Assembly: GCF_049341845.1 (NCBI RefSeq)
Contig: NZ_JBMPIT010000003.1
Coordinates: 310,001 to 374,000 of the forward strand
DNA from: Curtobacterium guangdongense
GTDB taxonomy: Bacteria > Actinomycetota > Actinomycetes > Actinomycetales > Microbacteriaceae
Direction of reading: 5' to 3'
Length of the DNA stretch: 64,000 nt
Below, piece by piece: positions 40,568 to 48,370 of the stretch. The translations under genes were made by a program, and so were the position numbers. The notes below the pieces were generated by a model. It did not search any database. It worked only from the letters and a program-made list of their open reading frames with translations, and had not been told where the DNA came from. Numbering within the stretch: position 1 is the stretch's first letter; every line of letters starts with the position of its first letter.

Positions 40568-41573
40568 TCATCACCAACCCCACGGCGAGGGCGAACAGGA
40601 CGCACACGACGGCGAGCAGCACGAGGAACCGCGCGCGGAAGGTCGTGCGGAGCAGGGCGATCATCTTCACGTCGATGATCGGCCCGATGATGAGGAACGC
40701 CGTGATCGAACCGGGCAGGAACGTCGAGGCGAACGACAGCGCGAAGAAGGCGTCCACGTTCGAGCAGAGCGACACCGTCATCGCGAGGAGCATCATCGCG
40801 AGCACGGAGAGCACGGGGTTCGACCCGATCGCGACGAGGGTGCTCCGCGGTACCGCGACCTGGATCGCCGCCGCGAGCCCGGCACCGACGAAGAGCGCCG
40901 GCATCATCGTGGCGGTCTCCCCGCCGAACTGGGCGGCGCTCTCCCGCCAGCGGTTGGTCGGAGCGGCGGCGCCGATCGCGGCGCGGCAGCGGGCCTCGAA
41001 CGCGGGGAGGAGCAGGTCCGCGGGGCGTCGGTGCGCGGCGACGATCCAGCCGACGAGGTTCGCGACGACGAAGCCGCCGACGATCCGCACGGGCAGGATC
41101 CACCCGGACCAGCCGAACGCCTGGGCGGTGCTGACGATGACGAGCGGGTTGAGGATCGGGGCCGCGACGAGGAACGTGACCGCCTCCGCCGGGGTGAACC
41201 CGCGGAGCATGAGGCCGCGGGCGAGGGGGACGTTGCCGCACTCGCACACCGGGAAGAGCATGCCGATCAGGGAGATCACCGCGCGACGGGGCATCGGGCG
41301 ACTCGGGAGGATGCGCTCGAGGGCGCCGTGCGGGACCCACACCTCGACGACGATCGAGAGCACGATGCCGAGCACGACGAACGGCAGGGACTCCACGACG
41401 ACGCTGATCGCGAGCGTGAGGAAGTCCTGCACGACGTCGGGGAGCCCGGCGGTGCCGACGGCCGGGGTGGCGAGCCGGATGCCGAGCAGCACGACGACGG
41501 CGAGCAGCACGAGACCGGGGCCGGTCAGGGTCCGGGCACGCTGCTGCGGCGGCGTGGTGGTGCGCGTCGTCAC
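40554..41573 (-). CDS. Permease of the DUF318/ArsP_1 family (YcgR-like)
   Basis: 339 residues and about 8-9 transmembrane helices. The signature PVCECGNVPLARGLMLRG (about residues 106-123), with two Cys on one helix, is characteristic. FLVAAPILNPLVIVSTAQAF and MTVSLCSNVDAFFAL are two more family blocks. Family members include the arsenic exporter ArsP and the B. subtilis YcgR type that pairs with TIGR03943. The substrate is unknown, but an involvement in metal or thiol-bound metalloid handling is a reasonable inference from the CxC pair. First gene of a four-gene operon. Confidence 0.9.
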   Translation of the reverse strand: MTTRTTTPPQQRARTLTGPGLVLLAVVVLLGIRLATPAVGTAGLPDVVQDFLTLAISVVVESLPFVVLGIVLSIVVEVWVPHGALERILPSRPMPRRAVISLIGMLFPVCECGNVPLARGLMLRGFTPAEAVTFLVAAPILNPLVIVSTAQAFGWSGWILPVRIVGGFVVANLVGWIVAAHRRPADLLLPAFEARCRAAIGAAAPTNRWRESAAQFGGETATMMPALFVGAGLAAAIQVAVPRSTLVAIGSNPVLSVLAMMLLAMTVSLCSNVDAFFALSFASTFLPGSITAFLIIGPIIDVKMIALLRTTFRARFLVLLAVVCVLFALAVGLVMNVLV

Positions 41574-41647
41574 CGGCTCAGGATAGGCGACGGGGGTGGC
41601 GGGGGCGCGGGGCGGCGCGGCGGCGGGTCGCGTCAGCGAACCTCGTT

Positions 41648-41687
41648 CCGGACACGCAACCGCCGACGGACGCGGTTCGGTGTCCGG
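41648..41687 (-). terminator. Hairpin between tetR and the YcgR-like gene
   Basis: CCGGACAC (41648-41655) pairs with GTGTCCGG (41680-41687), continued by AACCGC/GCGGTT. The stem is 14 bp, with a two-base mismatch on each side and an 8-base loop. It follows the tetR stop by 31 bp on the minus strand and has no T-run. Confidence 0.65.
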
Positions 41688-41717
41688 GTCACGGTTCGGT
41701 GCGGGTCCCCGGCCGCG

Positions 41718-42296
41718 TCAGCCCGCAACCAGCGCGGCGACGTGGCGGTCGAGCAGGTCGATCGCCCACGTGGCGTCGCCGGCCGGGTCGAGCCGCACCA
41801 CGTGCAACGCGAGCCCGTCGACCAGGGCGTGCAGCCGCCGCGTCTCGTACTCCGTGTCCGCCGCGGGGACGCCGACGGCGTCGAGGATCCGCACGCACCA
41901 CTGCCGCATCTCGTCGACGAGCCGGTCGTGGAACGGACGGAGCTCGGGGTCCGTCAGGGCCGCCGTCCCGAGCGCGAGGTACACGTCGAGCTCGATGCGG
42001 CGCTCCTCGTCGAGGGGCAGCAGCTCGACGAGGACCGCGTGCGCGAAGTCCGCGCCACCGAGCGAGGCGGGCAGCGCGTCGATACGGGCAGCGGTGCCGT
42101 CGAAGACGAGGTTCAGCGCGTGCTCCCGGACGCTCGCCTGCGTGGGGAACACGTAGCGGACGGTGCTCGGCGGGAGACCGGCTTCGGCCGCGACGTTCCG
42201 GACGCTCAGCGCACCGAGGCCGTCCCGTGCCAGCACCTGGCAGGCAGCCTCGGACACGGTGCGGCGCCGTTCCTCGAGGTCGATGCTGCGCGTCAC
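41718..42296 (-). CDS. TetR-family regulator
   Basis: 192 residues. The N-terminal helix-turn-helix is ERRRTVSEAACQVLARDGLGALSVRNVAAEAGLPPSTVRYVFPTQASVREHAL (about residues 9-61). The C-terminal part is BetI-like (ELDVYLALGTAALTDPELRPFHDRLVDEMRQWC). It is divergent from two SMR pump genes; two palindromic operators of one motif lie between. It most likely represses the pumps and itself until a cationic compound binds. Confidence 0.92.
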   Translation of the reverse strand: MTRSIDLEERRRTVSEAACQVLARDGLGALSVRNVAAEAGLPPSTVRYVFPTQASVREHALNLVFDGTAARIDALPASLGGADFAHAVLVELLPLDEERRIELDVYLALGTAALTDPELRPFHDRLVDEMRQWCVRILDAVGVPAADTEYETRRLHALVDGLALHVVRLDPAGDATWAIDLLDRHVAALVAG

Positions 42297-42308
42297 CCGA
42301 ACATTCTG

Positions 42309-42359
42309 GCACGACTGTGCGACTCGTGCTAGAAAGGTCGTGTCGCACAGTCGTGCGAC
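42309..42359. promoter_or_regulatory. Two inverted operators in the tetR-SMR gap
   Basis: GTCGCACAGTCGTGCGAC (42342-42359) is an 18-bp palindrome with 7-bp arms. Its 15-base core recurs as the reverse complement GCACGACTGTGCGAC at 42309-42323. The sites lie 13 bp from the tetR start and 17 bp from the SMR ATG. GACTAT, at the end of the second site, may be the -10 box of the SMR operon, in which case binding would cover it directly. Confidence 0.75.
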
Positions 42360-42376
42360 TATCGGGAGGAAGCGTC

Positions 42377-42691
42377 ATGACCTGGATCGTCCTGGTCCTC
42401 TCCGGCGTGCTCGAAGCAGTGTGGGCGACCGCACTCGGCGCGTCGAACGGGTTCAAGAAGGTGGTGCCGACGATCGTCTTCGTCCTCGGCATGGCCGCGA
42501 GCATGGCCGGCCTGGCCTACGCGATGACGGCGATCCCGGTCGGCACGGCCTACGCGGTGTGGGTCGGCATCGGTGCGTCGCTCACGGTGCTCGTCGCGAT
42601 CGCCCGGAAGCAGGAAGTCGCGTCGTTCGGCCGGGTCGCCCTGGTGCTCGGCCTGGTGGCGTGCGTCGTCGGACTCAAGGTGGTGAGCTAG
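42377..42691 (+). CDS. Small multidrug resistance (SMR) protein 1
   Basis: 104 residues and four transmembrane helices. WIVLVLSGVLEAVWATALGAS holds the essential membrane-embedded Glu (Glu13), and GTAYAVWVGIGASLTVLVA is the conserved third helix block. GGGAGGA precedes the ATG. Paired SMR genes usually work as a heterodimer that exchanges protons for quaternary ammonium compounds or guanidinium. The second member follows after 2 bp. This one resembles the SugE/Gdx and YkkC-type side of the family. Confidence 0.93.
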   Translation: MTWIVLVLSGVLEAVWATALGASNGFKKVVPTIVFVLGMAASMAGLAYAMTAIPVGTAYAVWVGIGASLTVLVAIARKQEVASFGRVALVLGLVACVVGLKVVS

Positions 42692-42693
42692 CG

Positions 42694-43092
42694 ATGGCGT
42701 GGATCGTCCTCTTCGTCAGTGCCGCGCTCGAGACCGTCTGGGCGACCGCGCTCGGCCAGAGCCATGGCTTCACCCGGCTCCAGCCGACCATCGTCTTCGC
42801 CATCACGATCGTGATCAGCCTCGTCGCGTTCGGCTACGTCCTGAAGCACATCCCGATCAGCACGGCGTACGCGGTGTGGACGGGGACCGGCGCGGCACTC
42901 ACGGTGCTCTGGGGCATGGCCACCGGCGCCGAGCCCGTCACGGTGCTCCGCCTGGTGTTCATCGCCGGCATCGTCGGCTGCGTCGTCGGCCTGAAGCTCC
43001 TCCCAGCACGCCCGGTTGCGCCCGCCGCGCCCGCTCCCACTCCCGTGCCGACGCCCACCCCCGCCTCCCCCACCCGGTCGAATCGCGCGTAG
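42694..43092 (+). CDS. SMR protein 2 with extended C-terminal tail
   Basis: 132 residues, about 28 longer than normal. The core (WIVLFVSAALETVWATALGQSHG with Glu13, STAYAVWTGTGAALTVLWGMA) is a standard four-helix SMR unit and would pair with SMR 1. After the fourth helix (GCVVGLKLLPARP) comes a Pro/Ala-rich tail of about 28 residues. The final SNRA-stop is encoded by the first unit of family A repeat copy 3 (AATCGCGCGTAG), so the repeat supplies the stop codon. The tail is probably cytosolic and disordered. Confidence 0.9.
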   Translation: MAWIVLFVSAALETVWATALGQSHGFTRLQPTIVFAITIVISLVAFGYVLKHIPISTAYAVWTGTGAALTVLWGMATGAEPVTVLRLVFIAGIVGCVVGLKLLPARPVAPAAPAPTPVPTPTPASPTRSNRA

Positions 43093-43150
43093 GAAGTCGA
43101 ATCGCGCGTAGGAGGTCGGTTTTTCCCACCACCTACGCGCGATTCGGCTT
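43079..43150. repeat. Family A palindromic repeat, copy 3
   Basis: Two direct units, CGAATCGCGCGTAGGAAGTC and CGAATCGCGCGTAGGAGGTC, are followed by CACCTACGCGCGATTCGGC in inverse orientation. The left end overlaps the last codons and stop of SMR 2. A spacer similar to that of copy 4 leads to a GGAGGCTCGG palindrome. Confidence 0.9.
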
Positions 43151-43189
43151 TCCACTGCACGTGTGATGGGTGGGAACCACCGACGGACG

Positions 43190-43221
43190 GGAGGCTCGGC
43201 GCCAGCTGGCACCGAGCCTCC
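43190..43221. terminator. GGAGGCTCGGCGCCAG palindrome after family A copy 3
   Basis: 16-bp arms with a single mismatch and no spacer (43190-43205 and 43206-43221). It lies 20 bp before the stop of the LLM monooxygenase gene on the minus strand and about 100 bp after SMR 2, so it may serve both. Confidence 0.65.
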
Positions 43222-43240
43222 ATTCATGCGGATGGTTCGG

Positions 43241-44380
43241 TCAGACCGACGCGCCGGTCCACTCGTCGACCGCGGCCACGTGGTCGGTGCCGACCGTGCC
43301 CGCTGCGCGGGCGGCGGCGACACGCTCCGCGTGCGACGGCGGGTTCGACGGCACGCCTGCCGGGCGCCCCTCGTCGTTGATCTTGCGGAGCTCCGGCACG
43401 ATGTCCGACGCGAGGATGTCGATCTGCTCGAGGACCGTCTTGAGCGGCAGGCCCGCGTGGTCGACGAGGAAGAGCTGGCGCTGGTAGTGCCCGACGCTGT
43501 CCTTCATCGCCGCGTACCGGTCGATGACCTGCTGCGGCGACCCGACGGTCAGCGGGGTCTGCTCGGTGAAGTCCTCCATCGACGGCCCGTGCCCGTAGAC
43601 CGGGGCGTTGTCGAAGTACGGGCGGAACTCGGCGATCGCGTCCTGCGAGTTCTTGCGCGCGAAGAACTGCCCGCCGAGCCCGACGATCGCCTGGCTCGCG
43701 GCACCGTGCCCGTAGTGCTCGAAGCGCTGCCGGTAGAGGCCGACCATCTGCGCGGTGTGCTCGATCGGCCAGAAGATGTTGTTGTGGAAGAAGCCGTCAC
43801 CGTAGTAGGCGGCCTGCTCCGCGATCTCCGGCGTGCGGATCGAGCCGTGCCAGACGAACGGCGCGACACCGTCGAGCGGACGCGGTGTCGAGGTGAAGCC
43901 CTGCAGCGGCGTGCGGAACTTGCCCTGCCAGTTGACGACCTCGTTCTCCCACAGCTGGCGGACCAGCGCGTAGTTCTCGATCGCCAGGTTCACGCCCTGC
44001 CGGATGTCCTGCCCGAACCACGGGTAGACCGGGCCGGTGTTGCCCCGCCCCATCATCAGGTCCATGCGGCCGTCGGAGATCACCTGGAGCATCGCGTACT
44101 CCTCCGCGATGCGCACCGGGTCGTTCGTCGTGATGAGGGTCGTCGACGTCGAGAGCGTGATGTGCTTCGTCCGCCCGGCCAGGTAGCCGAGCATCGTCGT
44201 CGGCGAGGACGCGACGAACGGCGGGTTGTGGTGCTCACCCGTGGCGAAGACGTCGAGCCCGGCCTGGTCGGCGTGCTCGGCGATCGTCATGATGTCGCGG
44301 ACGCGCTGCGTGTCGTCCGGAGTGGTCCCCGTGGTCGGGTCGGTCGTGACGTCACTGACCGTGAAGATGCCGAACTGCAT
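43241..44380 (-). CDS. Luciferase-like (LLM) flavin-dependent monooxygenase
   Basis: 379 residues starting MQFGIFTVSDV. The family pattern is clear: AEHADQAGLDVFATGEHHNPPFVASSPTTMLGYLAGRT near residues 35-70, then LSTSTTLITTNDPVRIAEEYAMLQVISDGRMDLMMGRGNTGPVYPWFG (about 75-125). GSPQQVIDRYAAMKD is in the C-terminal part. It uses reduced flavin from a separate reductase. The group includes alkanal monooxygenase-like enzymes; the substrate is unknown. No reductase gene is adjacent. The upstream ATGCAAACGCAT may be an operator, but it is weak. Confidence 0.92.
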   Translation of the reverse strand: MQFGIFTVSDVTTDPTTGTTPDDTQRVRDIMTIAEHADQAGLDVFATGEHHNPPFVASSPTTMLGYLAGRTKHITLSTSTTLITTNDPVRIAEEYAMLQVISDGRMDLMMGRGNTGPVYPWFGQDIRQGVNLAIENYALVRQLWENEVVNWQGKFRTPLQGFTSTPRPLDGVAPFVWHGSIRTPEIAEQAAYYGDGFFHNNIFWPIEHTAQMVGLYRQRFEHYGHGAASQAIVGLGGQFFARKNSQDAIAEFRPYFDNAPVYGHGPSMEDFTEQTPLTVGSPQQVIDRYAAMKDSVGHYQRQLFLVDHAGLPLKTVLEQIDILASDIVPELRKINDEGRPAGVPSNPPSHAERVAAARAAGTVGTDHVAAVDEWTGASV

Positions 44381-44593
44381 GATGCCGCCTTCCGTGAGAT
44401 CAATGCGTTTGCATCGAACTGCCGGGTACAACGTAGCGCACCCCACGGTATTCCCGCGAGGAGCCGGCCCGCCACGCGACCGAGCATCGGGCCGCTCCTG
44501 TCCGCCGAACTGCCGACCGCGGGAGCCCGCCGATCCGCGTAGCGTCGAACCGGAACCCCTCACCAGGTTCGCTGATCAGGACGAGGTTCCACC

Positions 44594-45064
44594 GTGACGA
44601 CCATCACCTCGACAGCCGCACTCGTCGACGACGAATGGGTGCTGCGCTGCGTCGACTACCCGGCGATCGAACACCACGGCGCATGGCTCGACGACGTCGT
44701 CGTCCAGCACCGCACGATGGTGCACGACTTCGCGGGCGAGACCCCGCGCATCGAGTTCGTCGTCGGCGACCCCTCGACCGCCACGCGCATCGCCACCGTC
44801 CGGTGCGCGAGCGAGCGCGCACGGGCGATGCGCGCGGAGGCCCGGGTGCTCGAGGAGTCCGTCGCCGACGACCGCGTCGCCCTGGTCGCCCGTCTCACCG
44901 AGCTCAACGTCGCGCCGTCCGAGATCGCCGAGATCCTCGGCCTCTCCGTCCGTGCCGTGCGCGACGAACTCGGTTCCGACGAGGAAGCACGGATCGCCCG
45001 GCGGATCCTCCGGACCCTGCACCACGCCGACGAGCCGCAGCCGGCGGACGGGCAGCGCGGCTAG
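44594..45064 (+). CDS. HicB-like N-terminal protein with C-terminal helix-turn-helix
   Basis: 156 residues with GTG start. The first about 50 residues (VDDEWVLRCVDYPAIEHHGAWLDDVVVQHRTMVHDFAG) resemble the degraded RNase H-like fold of HicB antitoxins, and residues about 95-130 (LVARLTELNVAPSEIAEILGLSVRAVRDEL) form a helix-turn-helix. No HicA-type toxin lies nearby. It could be an orphan regulator that detects a ligand or partner protein. Its stop overlaps the convergent DUF4436 gene by 4 bp. Unnamed beyond this description. Confidence 0.7.
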   Translation: MTTITSTAALVDDEWVLRCVDYPAIEHHGAWLDDVVVQHRTMVHDFAGETPRIEFVVGDPSTATRIATVRCASERARAMRAEARVLEESVADDRVALVARLTELNVAPSEIAEILGLSVRAVRDELGSDEEARIARRILRTLHHADEPQPADGQRG

Positions 45065-45984
45065 GCGTCGTCCTCGATCACCCGGCCGCGCAGCACCTTC
45101 GATTCCCGCCACAACAGGTACGCGCCGGTCCAGACGAACATGATCGCGACGAGCGCCAGACACGGGAACAGGAACACGAAGTCGAGCGTCGTCCCGATCG
45201 GCGGCGCACCCGGCATCGCGGACCGCAGTGCCGGGAACGACAGCAGCGTCGCGCTCAACCAGATCACGTTCGCGAACTCCAGCTTCCGTCGGAGGATCGC
45301 ACTGCCGACCGTGACGACCGCCATCAGCGTCGTGAACAGGATCGCGAGGATGTAGAACGACACGATCACGATGCTCAGCGCGTCGCGGTGTCCGTCGATC
45401 TGCATCGGGACCAGCGTGCGACCGTCCTGCTGCTCGGCACCGGAGCGCTCGGCCTGCATGTTCCACGGCCGCGCGGAGTTCGACATGTCGACCTGGAAGG
45501 GCACCGCTCGACCGGTGTCGTCGTTCTGCACGCTGAGCTGGAAGTTCGCGAACGGCTGGTCGAACGGGTACGAGGTGTCACCGCGGTCGAGCGTCAGCGT
45601 CAACGAGGTCGCGTCCACCACGGACTGGCCGGGGAACGTCACGACACTCGTCGTCACGCCGCCGCTCGACACCTCGATGCGCAGCGGCTCCGAGATCTCA
45701 CCTGCCTTGTCGCCGACGAAGTCCCCGTGCGGGATCGGCAGCACGTTCGCCTGCATCACCCGGTTCGACAGGTCGACGTCCTGCACGCTCATCCGCAGCG
45801 ACATGTAGTTGCCGGTCCGGTCGTTCGGCCCGGACACCGGCACGGTGGTCGTGGTCTTCAGCGCTCCGGAGAGCCCGATCACGACGTAGTACACCGCCAG
45901 CAGCACCACCGCGACCAGCAGGATGATCGGCGCGGGATTGCGTCGGGTACGCCGTTCCGGCGGGGCTTCGGTCGTCTGCGTCAT
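45061..45984 (-). CDS. DUF4436 family membrane protein
   Basis: 307 residues. A first helix (PIILLVAVVLLAVYYVVIGLSG, about residues 17-38) is followed by a long extracytoplasmic strand-rich domain (about 40-200), then three helices near 205-232, 240-262 and 272-298. This arrangement fits DUF4436, a mycobacterial/actinobacterial family of unknown role. Its ATG overlaps the stop of the large secreted protein gene (ATGA), so the two products are probably made together and may act as one cell-surface unit. Confidence 0.75.
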   Translation of the reverse strand: MTQTTEAPPERRTRRNPAPIILLVAVVLLAVYYVVIGLSGALKTTTTVPVSGPNDRTGNYMSLRMSVQDVDLSNRVMQANVLPIPHGDFVGDKAGEISEPLRIEVSSGGVTTSVVTFPGQSVVDATSLTLTLDRGDTSYPFDQPFANFQLSVQNDDTGRAVPFQVDMSNSARPWNMQAERSGAEQQDGRTLVPMQIDGHRDALSIVIVSFYILAILFTTLMAVVTVGSAILRRKLEFANVIWLSATLLSFPALRSAMPGAPPIGTTLDFVFLFPCLALVAIMFVWTGAYLLWRESKVLRGRVIEDDA

Positions 45985-48266
45985 CGGTTGCTCCCGGACT
46001 GGTCGTCAGGTCGGATCGGACTGGAGGCTGTGGTGCCGCCCGGTGGGTCGGCTCCCGTCGGTGGGCCGGTCGCCACCGGCGCCGTGGGGCTCCCGCCGGT
46101 CGACCGGCGGCCCGCCACCGTGGCGGCGAGCGCGAAGAGCAGCATCGCGAGGAGGGGCACCATCGCGCCGGGGAACTCGGTGACGTTGAACGTGGTGATC
46201 TGGTCGGCGAGCTGGGACGCCTCGGTCTCGCCCTTCGCGACCGCGGTGGTCACCGTCATCGCGTTGGCCTGCGACGACCGGTTCGACGCCACCTGGATCT
46301 GCTGCACGGCGGTGTCCGGTGCGTTCACGGCGTCGGCGAACACCCGGATCGCCACGTCGGCCTGCTTGCCGGGGTCGAGCGGGATCAGGCACGAGAACGT
46401 GGTCGTCGCGACCGAGCAGTCGACCGGCTCCTCGTCGACCGCGACGTCGACGTTCCGGTAGACCATGCCGGTGCTCATGCGGGCCGAGAACGTGATCGCC
46501 ACCGTCGCGCCGGAGCCGTTCGGGCCGAGGGTGCCGCGCATGTCGGCGACCGTTCCCGGCATGATCCGCTGCGTCCCGAACCGCAGGTCCATCGGGAGCG
46601 CTCCGTTGCCCGATCCGGCCCCGGCGTCTCCACCGGTCCCGCCGCCGCTGCCGTCTCCGTCACTGCTTCCGGATCCCGAACCGGGCGTGCTCGGGGCCGG
46701 AGCAGACGGAGCCGGAGTGGACGGTGCGGGCGCGCTCCCACCCGGGGAACCGCTACCGACGCCGCCGCCTGCCGCGCTCCCGCCGCCGGCCGGTCCTGCG
46801 GGGCCGGTCGGAGCCGTGGAGCCGCCACCTGCGGGACCGGAGCCCGCGCTGGGCGGTGGCACCGAGCCTCCCGGCGGGGCGGGGACGACCGGACGGAGCA
46901 CCGTGAACGTGCGTGAGCCAGCAGCAGATGTGAGGCCACCGAAGGCCTCGGTCACGGTGAGGGTCACCGAGCCGTACGGCAGCGGCTGGTCCGCGGTGCA
47001 GGACCAGATGCCGTCCTCGCCGGCGGTCGCGGCGCAGACCACCGTCGGGCCGAGCATCACGGTGACCCGGCCGCCCCCGACGGCGCCGTTGCCGAAGATG
47101 CCGGGTCGACGCTCGGGCGTCGAGGAACCGGCGACCGGCTGGGTGAAGCCGGGAGCCGGAGGCGCGACGACCTCGAGCGAGCCGTCGGAGTCGACCGGCG
47201 AGACGGACGCCGTCGTCGACGCGGCGCTCGTGGCGATCAGGTAGGAAGTGCCGGGGGCGGTGCCCGTCGGCGCAGCGCCGGTGATCGTCACCGTCGCGGA
47301 TGCGCCGGGGGCGATCGTGCCGACGGGGACGCCGCTCGGGAGCGCTGCGCAGTCGACCGCGGTGCTGCCCACTCGGCACGTCGTCGCCGGGAAGCCACCG
47401 AGGCCTGCCGTGAACACGACACCGCGGGCTTCACCGTCACCGCCGTTCGCGATCGTCACGGTGCGGGTCGCCGGTTGTGTGGGAATGAGCCGTTCGGCGC
47501 CGGACTGCGTGATCGAGAACGCTGCTGGTGCGAGGACGGTGAACGTGCTCGTCGCCGTCGGCGAGACCTGGCCGAACCGGTCGGTCTGCGTCGCTGTGAC
47601 CGTGTGCTCACCGACCGTGAGCGGGTCGCTCGGGTCGCACGACCAGGTGGTCGTGGCGTCGGCCGGCGGTGAGCAGAGCTGGACGCCGTCGAGTGCGACG
47701 CTCGCGGCGTTCCCGGCCGTCTTCGTGCCGGTGATCGTCGGCTGGGCGGCGATGGACTCGCTGCCGTCGCCGGGTGCGGTGATGGTCGGGGCACCGGGGG
47801 CCGCCGGCGCGACGACGGTGATCGAGTACGGGGCGGCCGGATCGACCGGGACGATGGCGGAGCTGCCGGTCTTCGTGCCGAGCGTCGCGTCCGCGTCGAT
47901 CACGAGCTGCACGTCGACGGTGTTCGGTGCTCCCCAGAAGAGGTTCCCGCACGCGGCGGACGTGCCGTCTGCGGACGGTGTGCAGGTGAAGGGCGCGAGG
48001 CCGGTCCCCGGTTTGGTCGCGGCGGCGGTGATGCGGGTCTGCGGCGGCGCGGTGATCGTCCAGTTCCCGGTGCCGCCGGTCTGGTTCTGGACGGTCGCCA
48101 CCACCTGCGCGCCCGGCACACCGGAGGGCACCGGGCCGACCTGGGTCATGGCGTTCGCGGGTGCGCTCGGGATGACGACGGCAGCGATCGCGAGGACGAC
48201 TCCGAGCGCAGCGGCGAGCGTCCGCTGGCGGCGACGTGTCGTCCCCGCGGTGTCCTGCGCCCGCAT
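45981..48266 (-). CDS. Large secreted/cell-surface protein with Ig-like domains
   Basis: 761 residues. The signal peptide (about residues 12-40) ends near APANAM. Repeated Ig-like modules follow (APAAPGAPTITAPGDGSESIAAQPTITGTKTAG and later GRVTVMLGPTVVCAATAGEDGIWSCTADQPLPYG), each with paired Cys. A Pro/Gly/Ser-rich linker (about 470-560) leads to a C-terminal domain and a transmembrane helix (MVPLLAMLLFALAATVAG) with a short polar tail. It is likely anchored in the membrane and exposed at the wall, as an adhesin or structural protein. No sortase motif is evident. Confidence 0.85.
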   Translation of the reverse strand: MRAQDTAGTTRRRQRTLAAALGVVLAIAAVVIPSAPANAMTQVGPVPSGVPGAQVVATVQNQTGGTGNWTITAPPQTRITAAATKPGTGLAPFTCTPSADGTSAACGNLFWGAPNTVDVQLVIDADATLGTKTGSSAIVPVDPAAPYSITVVAPAAPGAPTITAPGDGSESIAAQPTITGTKTAGNAASVALDGVQLCSPPADATTTWSCDPSDPLTVGEHTVTATQTDRFGQVSPTATSTFTVLAPAAFSITQSGAERLIPTQPATRTVTIANGGDGEARGVVFTAGLGGFPATTCRVGSTAVDCAALPSGVPVGTIAPGASATVTITGAAPTGTAPGTSYLIATSAASTTASVSPVDSDGSLEVVAPPAPGFTQPVAGSSTPERRPGIFGNGAVGGGRVTVMLGPTVVCAATAGEDGIWSCTADQPLPYGSVTLTVTEAFGGLTSAAGSRTFTVLRPVVPAPPGGSVPPPSAGSGPAGGGSTAPTGPAGPAGGGSAAGGGVGSGSPGGSAPAPSTPAPSAPAPSTPGSGSGSSDGDGSGGGTGGDAGAGSGNGALPMDLRFGTQRIMPGTVADMRGTLGPNGSGATVAITFSARMSTGMVYRNVDVAVDEEPVDCSVATTTFSCLIPLDPGKQADVAIRVFADAVNAPDTAVQQIQVASNRSSQANAMTVTTAVAKGETEASQLADQITTFNVTEFPGAMVPLLAMLLFALAATVAGRRSTGGSPTAPVATGPPTGADPPGGTTASSPIRPDDQSGSNR

Positions 48267-48370
48267 GCTTCCCCTCGTCCGCGGCTTGTCCCGACGCCGC
48301 TGACACGAGGAACGCTAGTCGGAAAGCGCGGCCTCCGGCCGACGCGTTACCCGGCTGTGATACGGCGTGC

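Noticed and set aside
44396..44414. ATGCAAACGCAT upstream of the LLM monooxygenase as a LacI operator
   Set aside because: Only the outer ATGC/GCAT halves match and there is no regulator gene nearby; too short to support.
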